This document shows, piece by piece, positions 1 to 12,880 of a DNA stretch of 64,000 bases. The stretch comes from Taxillus chinensis (taxonomy: Eukaryota > Streptophyta > Magnoliopsida > Santalales > Loranthaceae), in NCBI GenBank assembly GCA_023512835.1, contig CM042085.1, forward strand, positions 9,036,062-9,100,061, read 5' to 3'. Under the pieces are notes generated by a model. That model worked only from the letters and a program-made list of their open reading frames with translations, searched no databases and was not told where the DNA came from. The position numbers were made by a program, and so were the translations under genes. Each line of letters starts with the position of its first letter. Positions within the stretch are counted from its first letter, which is position 1.

Positions 1-3000
1 TCTAGCTGTGTTTAAGAGCTAATTAATTAACGTGTGTCAATATATATTTAAGAGTTAAATATATATTACATGGTTATTTATTTAATCTAATTAAATAAAT
101 AATAATAAATATTTTATCCATTTAATGTGATTAAATGAATAATTATATAATTTATTTATTTGATGAATAAATAATATCAGATATTTATTTAATTAGTTTT
201 GTTGTGTAATAACCATATTATTTAAAGAGTTTAAATAATATGTATTATTATTATTTAATTAAAGGGGCGTATGCATAATAGCACAGGAGTAAACTTAAGT
301 CTATAAATAGATACATAGCCTTCTAGGTTAAATGTGTGTGTGTAATTGTTGACAGCCAAAAGAGAAAGAGGCAGGTGACAGCCAACCCTAGCAGAGGTGG
401 TGTTCCTGTTCTTTGATCCAAGGGTGCTACAACCCTGTACTCATTGAGAAGGTGAATAGCAAAGAAGGCTATTTGGTGATTGAATCCAGGAAGTTGCGAG
501 GATGATCAAAGGCTGATCATGAGTTCGTTTTTGGAGGGAAAAGAAGAGGGTTCTTGCATTACCAATCTTCAGGTTGGTTTTTTCTTTTTACTCTTTGCAA
601 AATTAAACTAATTGATTCATGTTTAGATCCTAGTGTTTGTCTGCTGAAATTAAAAATTTTAAAATCCGTTTCCACTGCGGTAAATTGTTAACCCTATTCC
701 AGTATTCCAATATTTGTTGACTATCTTAAGTAAGATAGAGTGAGGTCCAATGACAAGGAAAGAGGCTAGTAGGATGTACAAATTGTCCTAGGCCTTGGAT
801 CCCCTCGTAGTGCCATTAATATATTAAATACACATTTCTAGCAGTGGCATGTCGTAATGGTTCCAACATAGCAAGATATCACAGAGATCAGTGTTGGAGT
901 GGTCCTTAGGGAACAAACTAGCCTCAATTTTCAGTGCTACAACATAAATGTTGAAATCTTTTGTGAACATATTTACTTTGGATTTAATATATACGAGAGC
1001 TCCTCAACTCTGAAGGAATGTGAGAAGTCTACTTGTCATCGTTGAGAACTTTGAGAAGTGAGATAGTCTTCCAAAGATATGTTAGTGACAACAGCCAAAG
1101 GCCGAGAGGAGGATTGAGTAATAATTAGTTGAGTTTGTGGGGCATTTTAGATAAATGGTTGTTAGATTAACAATAATCATGCATTTCTTAACTCGGGCTA
1201 GTTAGAGAAAAGTTTTGCGACTCTAACGACCCTCCTCAACTATGTTACAATGTCTCTCCTCAACTCTGTTGGAAATCTAATCATTAAAGACCCAATCAAA
1301 GTCTAATGAAGGATTATTCCCAACAACCCATGTTCAAGAAAACCCAAAGACTTACAAAGGCTCGAGTCCAAATCCAAAGGCCTATCCCCATATAAGAGAA
1401 GTCAACGTGTTCGTACCTCACATAATATAGTCCTCTAGCTGATGCCCATCCCCGTATAAGAGAAGGTGCAAACCACCCCCATCTTGCTTACTACACTCTC
1501 CACGCACCTAACACAGTATTGGGCCCTCAGGTCTCCCCTACACTAGTGAAAGGCCTTAAAGCACGACTTCTTCTAGGGCTTCATTTCCAATGGCGAAGCT
1601 AGCGTAAGAGGTTCCAAGAACAACAGAGCCTATTTGCTTCTGTAATTTCTAAATCTGGAGGATCAGTGTTGCCATCCTTCTTAATTCTTCTTTCTTTCTT
1701 TCTTCTGGTTAGATTAGCATCATCGTTCGTTCTTACAACTAGGAGACGAAGTGGACAACACAAGAAAAAAATATAGCTAATGAATTTCACTCAATAGATT
1801 AGGTGAGTCAATTTGGAGTTTGCTAAATTTATTGTAGTAGTATTGACCATGTTGTCGAGACTATTTTTTTTTCATAATTTTAGCTATTTTTAGCTAAATT
1901 TTAATTTGACTAGCCTACTATAAATGCTCTAATTATAGCGTTCACATTGAATTTCCTATATACATATTTTTTTATATAATTTAGGAAAAATGTTTAGGGT
2001 TTTGATAAAAATTGTTCTACATTAACTTTCCTAAAATATGATTTAGAGATAGAAAAATAAATAGTGAAGATATTTAGGAAAATACTATTTATTTCTCAAA
2101 AAGTTTTCTATTATTTTTGACACATGAATTGATTAGGTATAATAAATAGAAGAGGAAAAAATAATAATAAAGATAGAATATAAAAAAAATATTATTTTAA
2201 TAGAATAAAAATTATATGGGAGAAGGTGTAAAAGATTTTTGAAAATAAGTAAATTTTAGGATAAGTTTTTTTAAAATATTATTTTTAGTTAAATTTTAAT
2301 ATAAAATATAAAAATTTCAATTTGAATGCTCTTATTAATTTTAAAAAATAATTATTAACTGTTCAAATAATATCATTATTTTTTCTTCCTCATCACCACC
2401 ATTACCTCTTTAATTACATGTGTTAACAAAAAGAATATATATTACAATGGCATCAAATTGTATTTCGTGTCACATGTTTAGTGCGGCATCATGTTAAGCA
2501 ATATAGCGACATGCATTCGGCAATCAGTGCATTAATTAAAGCTGATAATTAATAATTTATTTTAGCTTTTTTTGGTAGGCCTTTATCAAATCTAATTTTA
2601 CATGTCAGTAAATTCAATTCAATGTTGCTATTTATGGAAGTGAAGTTTTACTTTAAAAATGGAAATATATGTCATAAATCTGTAATATTGAGTAAAACAT
2701 CAGCTATATATATACACCATATTTCAAGTTTGAATTAAGCTCTCGAGACACGAACGATGGTCGTTGATGTTGTTGAAAAAAGCTCTATCTCTCTCTTCCA
2801 TGCAAGCGAGGAAATGAATAGTAACTGCGACCTTTTTCCGTGGAGCACTAAATATAATATTAATGGGACACTTCACACCACAGTGAAGTGTGCATGTGTA
2901 TGACATATATATATTTCTCAGAAACAGAGGAGCAGCTTAAAGGCTAAGAAACATGGCGCACTACCGAAAAAACCCTAAAAAGATATAACAAAACAAAAAG

Positions 3001-3126
3001 AGGTCAGGTAGGGAATATGAGAATGAATATGAATAGTAATGAGAGCAAAACTAAACAAATTAAAAGCACTCCCATCTCTCCTCTCTCTTTATCTTTCCTT
3101 CTCCATCCATCCCTTCCTTTGACCTT
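1..3126. other. AT-rich intergenic spacer
   Basis: I see no convincing coding region here; the short open frames have no recognisable family and lie in AT-rich sequence. Positions about 290-680 are less AT-rich and read like part of an LTR or leader of an old retroelement (a TATAAATA-type stretch near 303, then a mixed-composition block), but I see no paired repeat or primer-binding site, so this is only a guess. The last few hundred bases probably hold the promoter of the Dof gene downstream. Confidence 0.5.
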
Positions 3127-3132
3127 TCTTTC

Positions 3133-3217
<85 letters not shown>

Positions 3218-3218
3218 G
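3127..3218. repeat. (TC)n microsatellite upstream of the Dof gene
   Basis: An almost pure TC dinucleotide tract of about 80-90 bases, slightly interrupted at both ends by TTTC units. It ends about 105 bases before the Dof ATG, so it lies in the proximal promoter or 5' UTR. CT-rich tracts are common in plant core promoters and leaders; whether this one acts in expression cannot be read from the sequence. Confidence 0.95.
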
Positions 3219-3322
3219 TCTGGAAGTATTCTCCTCCCTTGTGACTTTGATTCTACATCATATTATTAATTTCCAAAGAAACCACCTAAATACCCTTTAT
3301 AAAAAGAGAATTAAAGGGAACC

Positions 3323-4647
3323 ATGGCCTTCCCGTCATCCGTTCCTCTCTATCTTGATCCTCCTAGTTGGCATCATCACCATAATCAACAGGTACCTTTT
3401 TTTTTTTTTTTTTTTGCTGCTTCTTCTTTAGCTTCCTTCAACCAAATCTCAAAAGAAAGTAAATTCCAACGATCCCTCCTCGACTCTTTTTTACATGTTG
3501 AATATACCAGATTTATATATGTTCTTCTCTTTATTTAATGAATTCCCTTTTAATTTCTTTCATTTTTTCCTTACAGCCACACAACATTAATCAACAAGCA
3601 GGAATTACCCCGCAGGGCGGCAACCAAAACCCACTCCAGCTCCCACCAGGACCAACACCAACTACAACAAAATCGCCACAGCAGGCGCCGACTGTGTCGG
3701 TGCAACTGCCACATCATGTGGGAGTGGGAGGAAGCGGGTCGATCAGGCCCAACTCGATGGTGGATCAGGCCCGGCAGGCTAGGCTGCCGCAGCCGGAGGC
3801 TGGGCTAAACTGCCCTCGCTGCGAATCCACCAACACCAAGTTCTGCTACTTCAACAACTACAGCCTCACCCAGCCCCGCCACTTCTGCAAGACGTGTCGT
3901 CGCTACTGGACTAAGGGTGGGGCGCTCCGCAACGTCCCCGTGGGGGGCGGCTGCCGGAAGAACAAGAAAAGCAGGTCCAAGTCCAAGTCCAAGTCAAAGC
4001 AGCCGGCCGAGGAAAGGAGTAGCTGTAGCACGCCCAGCGCCGCCTTCCCGGAGATGTTTGTGAATCATCACCTAATGGGACACGAATCCTCCACCCACCT
4101 GCTTCCCTACAATATTGCTTCTTTGCAAAATCTGGGACAGCAGCACTATGGAAACGTTGACAACGTTGGGCTGAACATTTTTGGATCCGCTGCGGTGGAG
4201 GCCGGCATGGGCGGAGGAAAGGTGGGTGTAAATTTCGAGGTATGTGGAGACGGGGGAATGTCCGCCGGGGAGTGGAGGCTCGGGGGGCAAATGGAGCAGT
4301 TTCCGTTAATGGGTGGTGTTGGGTTAGAGCAACCGCCGCTATACCCTTTTCATCAGAGTGGTGATGAAAGGAATGGGGTAATTGGCGGGCGTGATCTGCT
4401 TGGATCAAAGATCCATGATGATGAGGTGGAGATGGAAGTGGAGGGTTCTTCAGCAGTAAAGATGGAGGGACAGACCCGACAGGGGTTGCATGTAAGGAGC
4501 CAAACTTTGGATATTTCGGATAATGGAAATCACGGATTGTACTACGACAATAGCGACAATAAGTACTACTTGACGGATCTGACAGCAGCAGGTGGGTTTG
4601 GTATTTGTTCAACTTCTGCAGGTTCTAGCGCACTTTTCTTTTCCTGA
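3323..4647 (+). CDS. Dof-type zinc-finger transcription factor
   Basis: Two exons, 3323-3391 and 3577-4647, joined in phase 0 by a GT-AG intron of 185 bases; the product is 379 aa. Dof proteins are plant-specific nuclear factors that bind AAAG cores. The single Dof finger has the CX2CX21CX2C pattern with cysteines at about residues 102, 105, 127 and 130, followed by the basic stretch [19 protein letters not shown], a likely nuclear signal. The N-terminus ([16 protein letters not shown]) and the position of the finger after a Pro/Gln-rich region resemble the Arabidopsis DOF2.4/DOF3.6/DOF5.1 group, so a vascular or developmental role is possible but inferred. The C-terminal part is Gly-rich, then acidic, as in activation regions. 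The start ATG sits in a good context (CCATGGCC) and the first 23 codons match the usual short first exon. No defect is visible. Confidence 0.93.
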
Positions 4648-6140
4648 TCCCCAGCTTAACCTTGAAGCATGCAAGCATGTTATACCCTAGCTATCTAGCT
4701 TCGAGTCTGTTCATTAATTAGGTTTTCATAAACTGAGACTTTCCAAAAAAAGAAAAAAAAGATACACGAACTCGGAAGAACTGCCGAATATAAAGCAGCT
4801 GCTGCTGCTGGCGTACGCCGATCCCATCTTGACTTATATATGACCCGTGGGGATATATATGATGATGTACTTCACTCTAGTGCTAAGAAAACTAAGGTGT
4901 GGTAGAAATAGTAGTTGTATTAAGATATTATAATGGGGTGTGTGTGTGTGTGTGTTACTGTGTGTTTTTTGTTTGAGGTTAGTTTATTTGGTTTGTACTT
5001 TATGGGTTTGTTGTGTCTGGATCTTAAATTCATAAATATATGAATGCGTTTCTGGTTCTTGTTAGTTTCTGCAAGATCTGGAGCAACAAATTTGCATTGA
5101 TGGTGACAATTAGAATGACAGGCAGATGTTGATTTTGAGTGTATGTGTGTGTTTGTATTTATATATATCGAATTTAGTGGATGACATATTGTATACATCT
5201 GTACGTGGTGTCTATATATATGTGGGGTTAATTTCTCCATTCATGTTTTGGACTTTTATGTTCTTGCCGTTGTGAACATCCAATTCACTAAATGCAGCCG
5301 TATAATCAATTTGATATGAGAAGAAAGGAATAAATAAATGCACGCACAATATATATTAATTAAAGGTGAAAAACCCAAAGCAATCCGAGCATGCATGAAG
5401 AGGATGCGCATACTGATTAACGATTTCGTACTATAGTAGCTGCAGCCTACATAGGTACGGAACGTCGTGCAATCATCGTGTGTCGAGTGCGTGGTGTGCT
5501 TGTGAGAGCCAATTACCATACACATATTTTGAGAGTGAAATCATTAGATAACGATGTTCGAACATTATATATACAAGGGAATGGATCGGATGGTGATGAT
5601 GACGACCGATAGCAACAAAGATCCACCAAACATGAGAAAACGCCAAAAAAGAAAAGAAAAGAAAAGAAGCATAGTAGAAGAAGAAAGAGAGAGAGAGAGA
5701 ACGTTGAAACTCCACTCAAAGCCATGCAGATTAGCATACATTGGCAGATTGCAACACTTGAGAGCCAAACTTGTCCAATTAGCTGGAAGAAAAAGACCCA
5801 TCCCCTATTCCGTTAGTATCTCCCTCTTAAAAATGTGCACCAATTCAGTGATTTTATTTCTATATACGCAAACATTTGTATTTTGTACTTTTGAAAGGGT
5901 CGGTAGGTAGATTAAAGGCAAACACAAAAAGATTAACTATACATATATAAGTAATAACAAGCAATTATATATAGGCCATTTAATATTAAATAGCCAGAAC
6001 AAAATTGTTTTGACATATAATAAATTTAATAAAGAAATTAACCCTTATTGATTTAAATTCAGTATATGCCCGGCCGTTTGAATAATCTGCAAAATTATTT
6101 GTGTTAGGTTGAGGAAGGGGGCTGGTGCTGGGAGCTGGCC

Positions 6141-6143
<3 letters not shown>
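4648..6143. other. Dof 3' flank and spacer
   Basis: The first few hundred bases after the Dof stop are probably its 3' UTR. A short GT repeat lies at about 4935-4955. From 5000 onward I see only AT-rich sequence with small purine-rich patches (GAAAAGAAAAG and a short GA repeat near 5650-5700). Open frames here on either strand are low-complexity and I do not call them genes. Confidence 0.5.

Positions 6144-6209
<66 letters not shown>
6144..6209. repeat. (AT)n microsatellite
   Basis: Pure alternating AT of about 65 bases in spacer sequence. Such tracts are length-variable and prone to assembly error. Confidence 0.95.
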
Positions 6210-6211
<2 letters not shown>

Positions 6212-7720
6212 TTTAATTCTAGCAGGCCAGCCTGCAGACCCAGTAGCCATATGTCTTCTCAGTCGCGAGAATCTTGAACAACAATAATAAAGTTAGGCAA
6301 ATCATGAATAAATGATACGGCACTGCAGCTTTCCTTCTCGCTCCTCCCCTCCTGTACAGAACAAGAGCAAATTAATTAAACGTACATTTGAATGGAGGAG
6401 CTCCGTGACAAACCTGATTACCTGACAAAGCAGAGCGCATCCCCTACGTTGTACGGTGCCCTTAAGGTAAGCAAAACGACAGTGTGTTGGTAAGTAAAAG
6501 CAAAACGGTAGCGATTTGTTTTTTTGAGTCAAATAAGCAATAATTAAAGCGGTTGGACTTGGAGCAAGCAAATGGATCACAGAGCCTTGGCGGGTTTGCA
6601 ATGTATGGCATATATATATATATAAGTGCTGCTGGGGTATAATTGGTATTATATCAGTATTTTTTGTCATGTGTCACGTTTTCGAATCATTGCTCGAGCC
6701 TCAATCTTGAGAAGACGTCGAGGGAAGTTCAAGCAGGGACTCGAATGCATATATATGCTGCAGACGTTGCTTGAACCTATGCTCGAGCAGCTCGAGACTT
6801 GCTTGGGTCTCAAGCTCGGGCAGGTCTTGAGTAGGACTCAAGACGGCATCAATCATTTCTCTCATGATCATATTTATGGACTTTTAGATTCCATCAACAG
6901 TAATTTCTGATGAAAACTTTAAACGTCAATAACTTTGCGCACGGTAGTTCAATTTGGGTTTTTTTTTTATTTGTGTGTATGGACGAGAGCTACAACGCCT
7001 AAACCCCATAAGGGATTTGCCTATCTCAATGTGCGTTAAGTTTTAAGTAATATGACAATTGTCACATCAGAGATGCAACGCCAATTGTATATATATAATT
7101 ATGCTATATAAAGATATGAGTTTATTTTCTTATTATGAAAATTTTTAATCTGAATGTATAATCAAAATTTAACGGTTCAAATTAAATATTCATCTGTATT
7201 AGATTTACTATAATGAAACTACGAGTAAACAAAAATCTAATTTGAACAATTGATTACAACGAATCTAAATTAAAATTTTTATAATAAAAAATTAATCACA
7301 TTATAGTAAAACTCTCTAAATCTATATATATTTCAGTCCCATGCCATATAGACGGACCTCTCTGCGTGTCAATAGCTTCCGTTTAAACTACATATTTGCA
7401 TTAAAAAAAAACAGGCATCAATAGAATTCGAAGCTCACGAATTGAAGCACGAAAATCGATGACATCCTTGCATGGTTTTGCGTGTGTCAATGGGTGAGTC
7501 GATGTCGATGATCATCATATTCATATGGTTGAATTGAATGAAAGCCTTCTCTCTGTAAAAACAACTTCTCAATTAAGATGGTCTCTCCTTTTCACGCATT
7601 CTTCTTCTCCTTCCTTTCTCGACCCAAACAACCACTCCGAATCCGATCCCCCAGCGTTCCCACGCTCCTCTTTGCTCTTTTTACCTTTTCAACTCTTTTG
7701 ACCATACGTCAATACGATAT
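6210..7720. other. Intergenic spacer
   Basis: No supported gene. The tract at about 7085-7325 is AT-rich and partly self-complementary, with paired phrases such as AATCTAAATTAAAATTTTT; similar phrases recur near 24300-24400 and 41745-41990. It may therefore be a dispersed AT-rich MITE, but I could not define its ends. Confidence 0.4.
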
Positions 7721-8316
7721 ACCCGCGCGTTTAGATTGAGATTTTAGTAGTTAACGTTGAGATATATAATTTATTTTGGCGGGGTTGACCGGTAATCGAT
7801 AATTTATTTTAAAAATTAATCGTTAAATTAAATATTTATTAATATATATTATAATTATAAAATTTTATATTAATTTATTTGTTAAATTTTATGTAAATTT
7901 AATTATAAAAAATTTAAAAAAAATAATTTTAATTTATTTATCTTTTGGTTTTCTGTATTTATATAAAATTTAACTATTAAATTATCATAAAATTTTATAA
8001 AAATGATACATAAAATTTATACCCGCGCGTTTAGATTGAGATTTTGGTAGTTAACGTTGAGATATATAATTTATTTTGGCGGGGTTGACCGGTAATCTGA
8101 TAATTTATTTTAAAAATTAATCGTTAAATTAAATATTTATTAATATATATCATAATTATAAAATTTTATATTGATTTATTTGTTAAATTTTATATAAATT
8201 TAATTATAAAAAATTAAAAAATAAATAATTTTAATTTATTTATCTTTTGGTTTTCTGTATTTATATAAAATTTAACTATTAAATTATCATAAAATTTTAT
8301 AAAAATGATACATAAA
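7721..8316. repeat. Two-copy tandem repeat, 300-bp unit
   Basis: The 300-base unit beginning ACCCGCGCGTTTAGATTGAG at 7721 recurs at 8021 and stays nearly identical to about 8316, with a handful of substitutions and small indels. The high identity implies a recent tandem duplication. No coding potential. Confidence 0.92.
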
Positions 8317-8980
8317 TATTTAATCTAATAATTATTTTTAAAACAAACATGAAGTAACGAAAGAACCAATATTTCGGTTCAATTACCAACATAGTGCTAA
8401 TGTGTGTCAACGAATGTTTTTTTTAAAAGATTTGAATCTGTTGGTGTTATAAATTTTTAAATTTGAAAAAAAAAATGTTTCAAAAAATTTATTTTTTTAA
8501 ATAATATATATGTGGATAAAGTACTAAAAAAGTGTTTCAGTTAATAAAGATGATTAAAAGAAGTAAAAAATTTTAAAAATTAATTAATTAAATCTTACAT
8601 ATAAAAATAGATTTTAAATTTAAAAATAAAAACAGTTAAAATATATTTTGAAAACAGTTACTTTATTAAAATAAAATTTTAAATAAAGTTTTAGTTTATG
8701 AAATAAATATAATAAACATATTTTGTCAGTTTAATTTTACTTTTGAAACCTGAAATTTATTTTAAAAATATGTAATCAAACAGTCCTAAACTTCGTAATT
8801 GATTATATCGTGTGACCCATTATCAATTGATTTTATGATAAAAACTTACTATTTTAACAATTAGGTGTCCCAAAATTCACTTTACATTGAAAATTGGTCA
8901 AAATTTGAAACGTTAACATAACTTGCATCTCACCTACCGCAACCACTTTTATTTTTATTTTTATGTTTATATGGATCTCT
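8317..8980. other. AT-rich spacer
   Basis: Very AT-rich sequence with no coding signal or defined repeat ends. Confidence 0.5.
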
Positions 8981-8988
8981 TTGATGTG

Positions 8989-9242
8989 TATGGGTATAAA
9001 ACGGGCTTAGCTTGCGAGCTTGGGGCGGGGCGGGCCGATCAAAGATCGGTCTGTTTAAAATGCAGGCTGGTTCACGAGCTTTTTTTATTTTTATTTTTAT
9101 TCCTAAATATCTTAAAATTTAATACATATATTATATTCTATAATTTTAATTGAGTAATTAGATTTCATATACGAATAATTGTAAAATAAAATTGAAATAA
9201 TATTGATTTGATAAAATTATATTGATTAATTTTAAATTTTTT

Positions 9243-9275
<33 letters not shown>

Positions 9276-9385
9276 GAAATATGGGCTAGTCCACGGGTCC
9301 CCAAGGATTGCTACGGGCCGGGCCGGGTCGAGCTTTGGTCAGTCCGTTTAAAACGCGGGCCGAGCTGGCCCGTTTTACACCCCTA
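8989..9385. mobile_element. hAT-type MITE, 397 bp
   Basis: Terminal inverted repeats are TATGGGTATAAAACGGGC on the left and the complement of TAGGGGTGTAAAACGGGC on the right. The flanks are TTGATGTG (8981-8988) and CTGATGTG (9386-9393), an 8-bp target duplication with one mismatch, as expected for the hAT superfamily. The interior has GC-rich subterminal blocks (GGGCGGGGCGGGCC) around an AT-rich core and encodes nothing, so it is non-autonomous. Confidence 0.82.
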
Positions 9386-9485
9386 CTGATGTGATAGACT
9401 AGCTGAAATGGTGAAAGTCTAAGAATGTACCGGGTAAAACTTTAATTTTTGGTGGACAATATAAATGTATGATCATACATAGACT

Positions 9486-10101
9486 TAGTTTGGTAATGTT
9501 GTGCTTTTAGCTATGCTGGAAAAATAAGTTGCTGTAGAAATAAGCAGGTGACTGTTTGATAAAATATAATTTTAAAAGTGTTTTAGTTTTTAAAAGTAGT
9601 TGATAAGTGTTTGATAAATTAAAAACGAAAATGTTGTGAAGATATAAAAGACACAAATATCTTTTTTTATTTTACTATATTTAGAAAAAACAACCCCCCC
9701 CCCCCCCCCGCTCCCCCCCTATCCCCCTGGCAGCCCTCATCTCACGCCAGCCCCCACCTCCATCCCCCCTGCTCCCATCCTCACCCACTGCTGGCCCTTA
9801 TCCCTATGTTCCTCCCGTTCTAATACGGTAGTGTAAGAAAAAGGCTGTTTATTTTAGATGTTTAAATTTTCATTTTAAGTTGATGATGTGGCTAAAGGGT
9901 TAAATTGTTATTTTTAAAATTTTTAAACTACTTCCTAAAAAAGAAGCTTATAGAAGCAACCTTTAAATTACTTCTACTTTTGGGTAAAAAAAAGCAAAAA
10001 ATTATTTTATAATTACTTTTTTTAAAGTTTACCAAATTACATTTGCTGCTTCTGCTTATTTTATAAGCAGAAGCAGCTTCCCACCAGCAACGCCAAACTA
10101 G
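9486..10101. mobile_element. Putative MITE with AGTTTGG ends
   Basis: The left end reads TAGTTTGGTAATGTTG; the right end, reverse-complemented, reads TAGTTTGGCGTTGCTGG. The subterminal regions are also related (agcttttagc / gaagctgcttctgctt). A homopolymer C run (about 9691-9709) followed by C-rich sequence lies inside. I could not fix the target duplication, so the family is left open. No transposase remains. Confidence 0.55.
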
Positions 10102-10277
10102 CTCATAATCTTTTAAATGAAGCTTTTGCATAATTTAGCAATACAAAAATAAATAAATAAATAAATTCTGGGTTCCCTCGGATGCCAACATTAATTATCC
10201 TAATTTTAAGAGTAGCACTAATACTAGATTTTTTATTATTTTTTAAAATTTAAGAATTTAAATTATTTTTTGCTTAT

Positions 10278-10874
10278 TTAAAGCATCTCCAATGTATTAA
10301 TTAAAAACATAAATAAAATTATAGTTAGCTAAAAATTTCCTCTAATGTATTAGTTAAAGTTATAGCTAAATTAATAAAAAAATAAAATTTGATTTTTTAC
10401 TTTTGCTTTAGCTCAGGCCATTGCCTCTGTCACCCACCTCCCACTGCGTCGCCCCCTCCCCTCCTCCACAATCCCATCACCCCCCAGTTGCCAAACTATA
10501 GCCAAAGAAAATGCCCACATAGGTTGGGATTAGAAGGGGGGACATTTGCAACATGATAAGGTTAGAAGAGAAGGGGATTGGGGGTGATCTGCAGCGGGCT
10601 GGATTAGAAGGAAGGGCATCTGCAATGGGGTGGGATTATAAGGGGGGTCTGCAACGGGGCATGGGGTAGCATTAAGGGTGGAGGGTGGTTGATATTAGTG
10701 ATTTGAGATGTTAGAATTTGGAAAAAAAAATACAGAAAAAGGGTAAATGGAGTAAAATGATGATTCAATAAAAAAATAAATAGAATAAGTTTGTAGTATT
10801 ATTAGCCAAACATCTAGCAAGTTAAAATATATTTTAGCTTGAAATTTTAATTAATAAAAATTAGAGATGCTCTC
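10278..10874. mobile_element. Putative MITE with GAGCATCTC ends
   Basis: The left end AAGCATCTCCAATG pairs with a right end that reads GAGCATCTCTAATT on the other strand. Similar GAGCATC ends are found on many plant MITEs, including the better-defined one at 19651-20046. The interior includes a G-rich, weakly repetitive stretch at 10520-10680. I see no clean target duplication. Confidence 0.5.
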
Positions 10875-11189
10875 ATACATATAAATTCACAATGAATTCC
10901 CTTAATTACTCGTTATATTATTAAAGGAATATTATATACTATTTTTTATTTAATAATAAATTTTTTATAATTTAATATAAAATAAAAATAAAAGTTGTGG
11001 AAAACGTGTAAGAGAGATGAAATTTTTTTATATAATTTAATAATCATAGAGAGTGAATAGTTTTTTCTAATATATTAAAAAATATTATACAAACTTTATG
11101 AAGAAAGTTTAATATAGAACTTCTGTTATGGGAATAATTTTATGACTTTTTATTTTTTTTCCTAAATAAAAACTTATTTCTATAAAAAA

Positions 11190-12880
11190 TTTGCTACTAA
11201 TACTCCAGGTGAGTGATTCTACTTTACTCATGATATTGGTTCATATAACATGATTTGAGGATAATGAATCTGTAGAATGAACCCTAAAAATTTGGGGTTA
11301 TATAACAAATTGGATGATACCATAAGGTTAATAATGATGAACTTTGCATGTTTGTAAGAAATTCATGTGAATCAATTGAGTTTTTGTGAAAAATATTATC
11401 AAATTCAAATGGGTGATTTTTGGAGATATAAACCCTAGTTTTGCATAGAAATTAGTATAAGATTAGTTATATGAGGTGTGGTTATTTTCAATATGATAGT
11501 TGAGAAATTAGGCATGGGAAGCAGAATGGGTGTCTGCTACTTGTAAAATGCCTTGAAGGAGAACCCTAGGTGTTCGTTCAATGCTTGGTGTTCAAGGTTC
11601 AGGGTGAAGCATCGAACGAGTCATTAAGTCGCCATCGAGCAAGGAAGAGTCAAGAAGTTGTTATTAGGCACCAAGGTATCAAGCTAAAGGGGGTTTTGAG
11701 CATGTCGATCAAGGTTTCAAGCAGAGCGGAGAGGTGGTGAGCCAATCAAGCAAGCACCCAGCATCTAGCATATGGCCAATGGGGCCCTTTTAACTTGTCT
11801 TAGTTGTTGGGGCCTTGTTTACTCTATGTAGAACTTGTATAATGATGATTGTGACTATGTTTTAATGTTATGTGATGATTTTGTCTTGTCTTTTCTCTAG
11901 CTTGAGAACTCGAAGTGTGTCTGTTGGCATTGTAAAATCCCTATCGGGTTATGTTGATCATTTTGGGAATCCCCATAGAGACCCTGTAATGTTATGATAT
12001 GTTCTCTTTATGCCATGTTTAGTTTATGCATATGTAATAATTTTGTATACTTTTTGTGGGGCCTTTGGATTCATGTGGTGTGGTTAATTTGGACAGGTGG
12101 CTAAAGCCCCTAAGCTGGTGAAATGGAGATTGTTACTGACAAGTGGTTAAGGCTCATGAGCTAGTGGCATGGAGGTTATTGACAGACTAAGGTTTGAGCT
12201 GGTGTACTATTGAGTTGAGATTAACCAGCCAAAGCTTGAGCTGATAATGAGTTGGTTGTAGGGTCGAATGCCCTGAGTTGGTGAACTGTTCAATCATTGA
12301 TTATGTTTATGACAGGGTGAGCTCTGGTGATTTGTAATAAGAATCCAAATATTTGGATAACAATACACTAACAGTGGTACACTGCGCATGTAGTATTTAA
12401 GAGTGTTTGCATAGTAGGGTAGTGCGGGGTTATGTGTTACCTACTAAGTTTATAGTTCACCCTACTTTATTGTTTGCCTTTCAGGTGGTGCCAGAAACTA
12501 GTTGAGATATTTTCCTTATTGGCGAATACTTTTTACATCTCGATGTTTTATTCTCTATATGTTATTAATTTTATTTATTTTGGTCCCGAATATGAATATG
12601 CGAAAAGTTATATAAAATTAAATATCAACTATGATGTAAAGACTGTCTTATCATTGATACTTGTTCCTTAATATGTTTATCATCATAATGTTTTCATGAG
12701 AAAATACAAGATTATCCCTAGGATTATTTGAGACATCATCAACGGTATAGTCTCCTTTGTCATTTATCACTAATCCTTTAACCCTTTGAGTGTAGGCATG
12801 GAGAAGTCACATTCTCAATTTCAACTCTCCTAAAATTTGGGAATGCAACACAATACATGGATGACACGCGTAGATGAATA
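11190..12880 (-). repeat. Possible old LTR or retroelement fragment
   Basis: This stretch is less AT-rich than its surroundings and has a degenerate tandem pattern of about 45 bases at 12095-12290 (phrases like GAGCTGGTG and GGCATGGAGG recur). The phrase TCACCCTACTTTATT at about 12455-12470 is the reverse complement of a phrase in the solo LTR at about 48895-48910, also next to TTACCTACT. That suggests a diverged LTR of a related type on the minus strand. I found neither its ends nor any coding remains. Confidence 0.3.

Noticed and set aside
3017..3244. Serine/leucine-rich frame on +
   Set aside because: It is translation of the TC microsatellite.
3911..4612. 233-aa frame on - opposite the Dof gene
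   Set aside because: Antisense shadow; the Dof finger on + is unmistakable.
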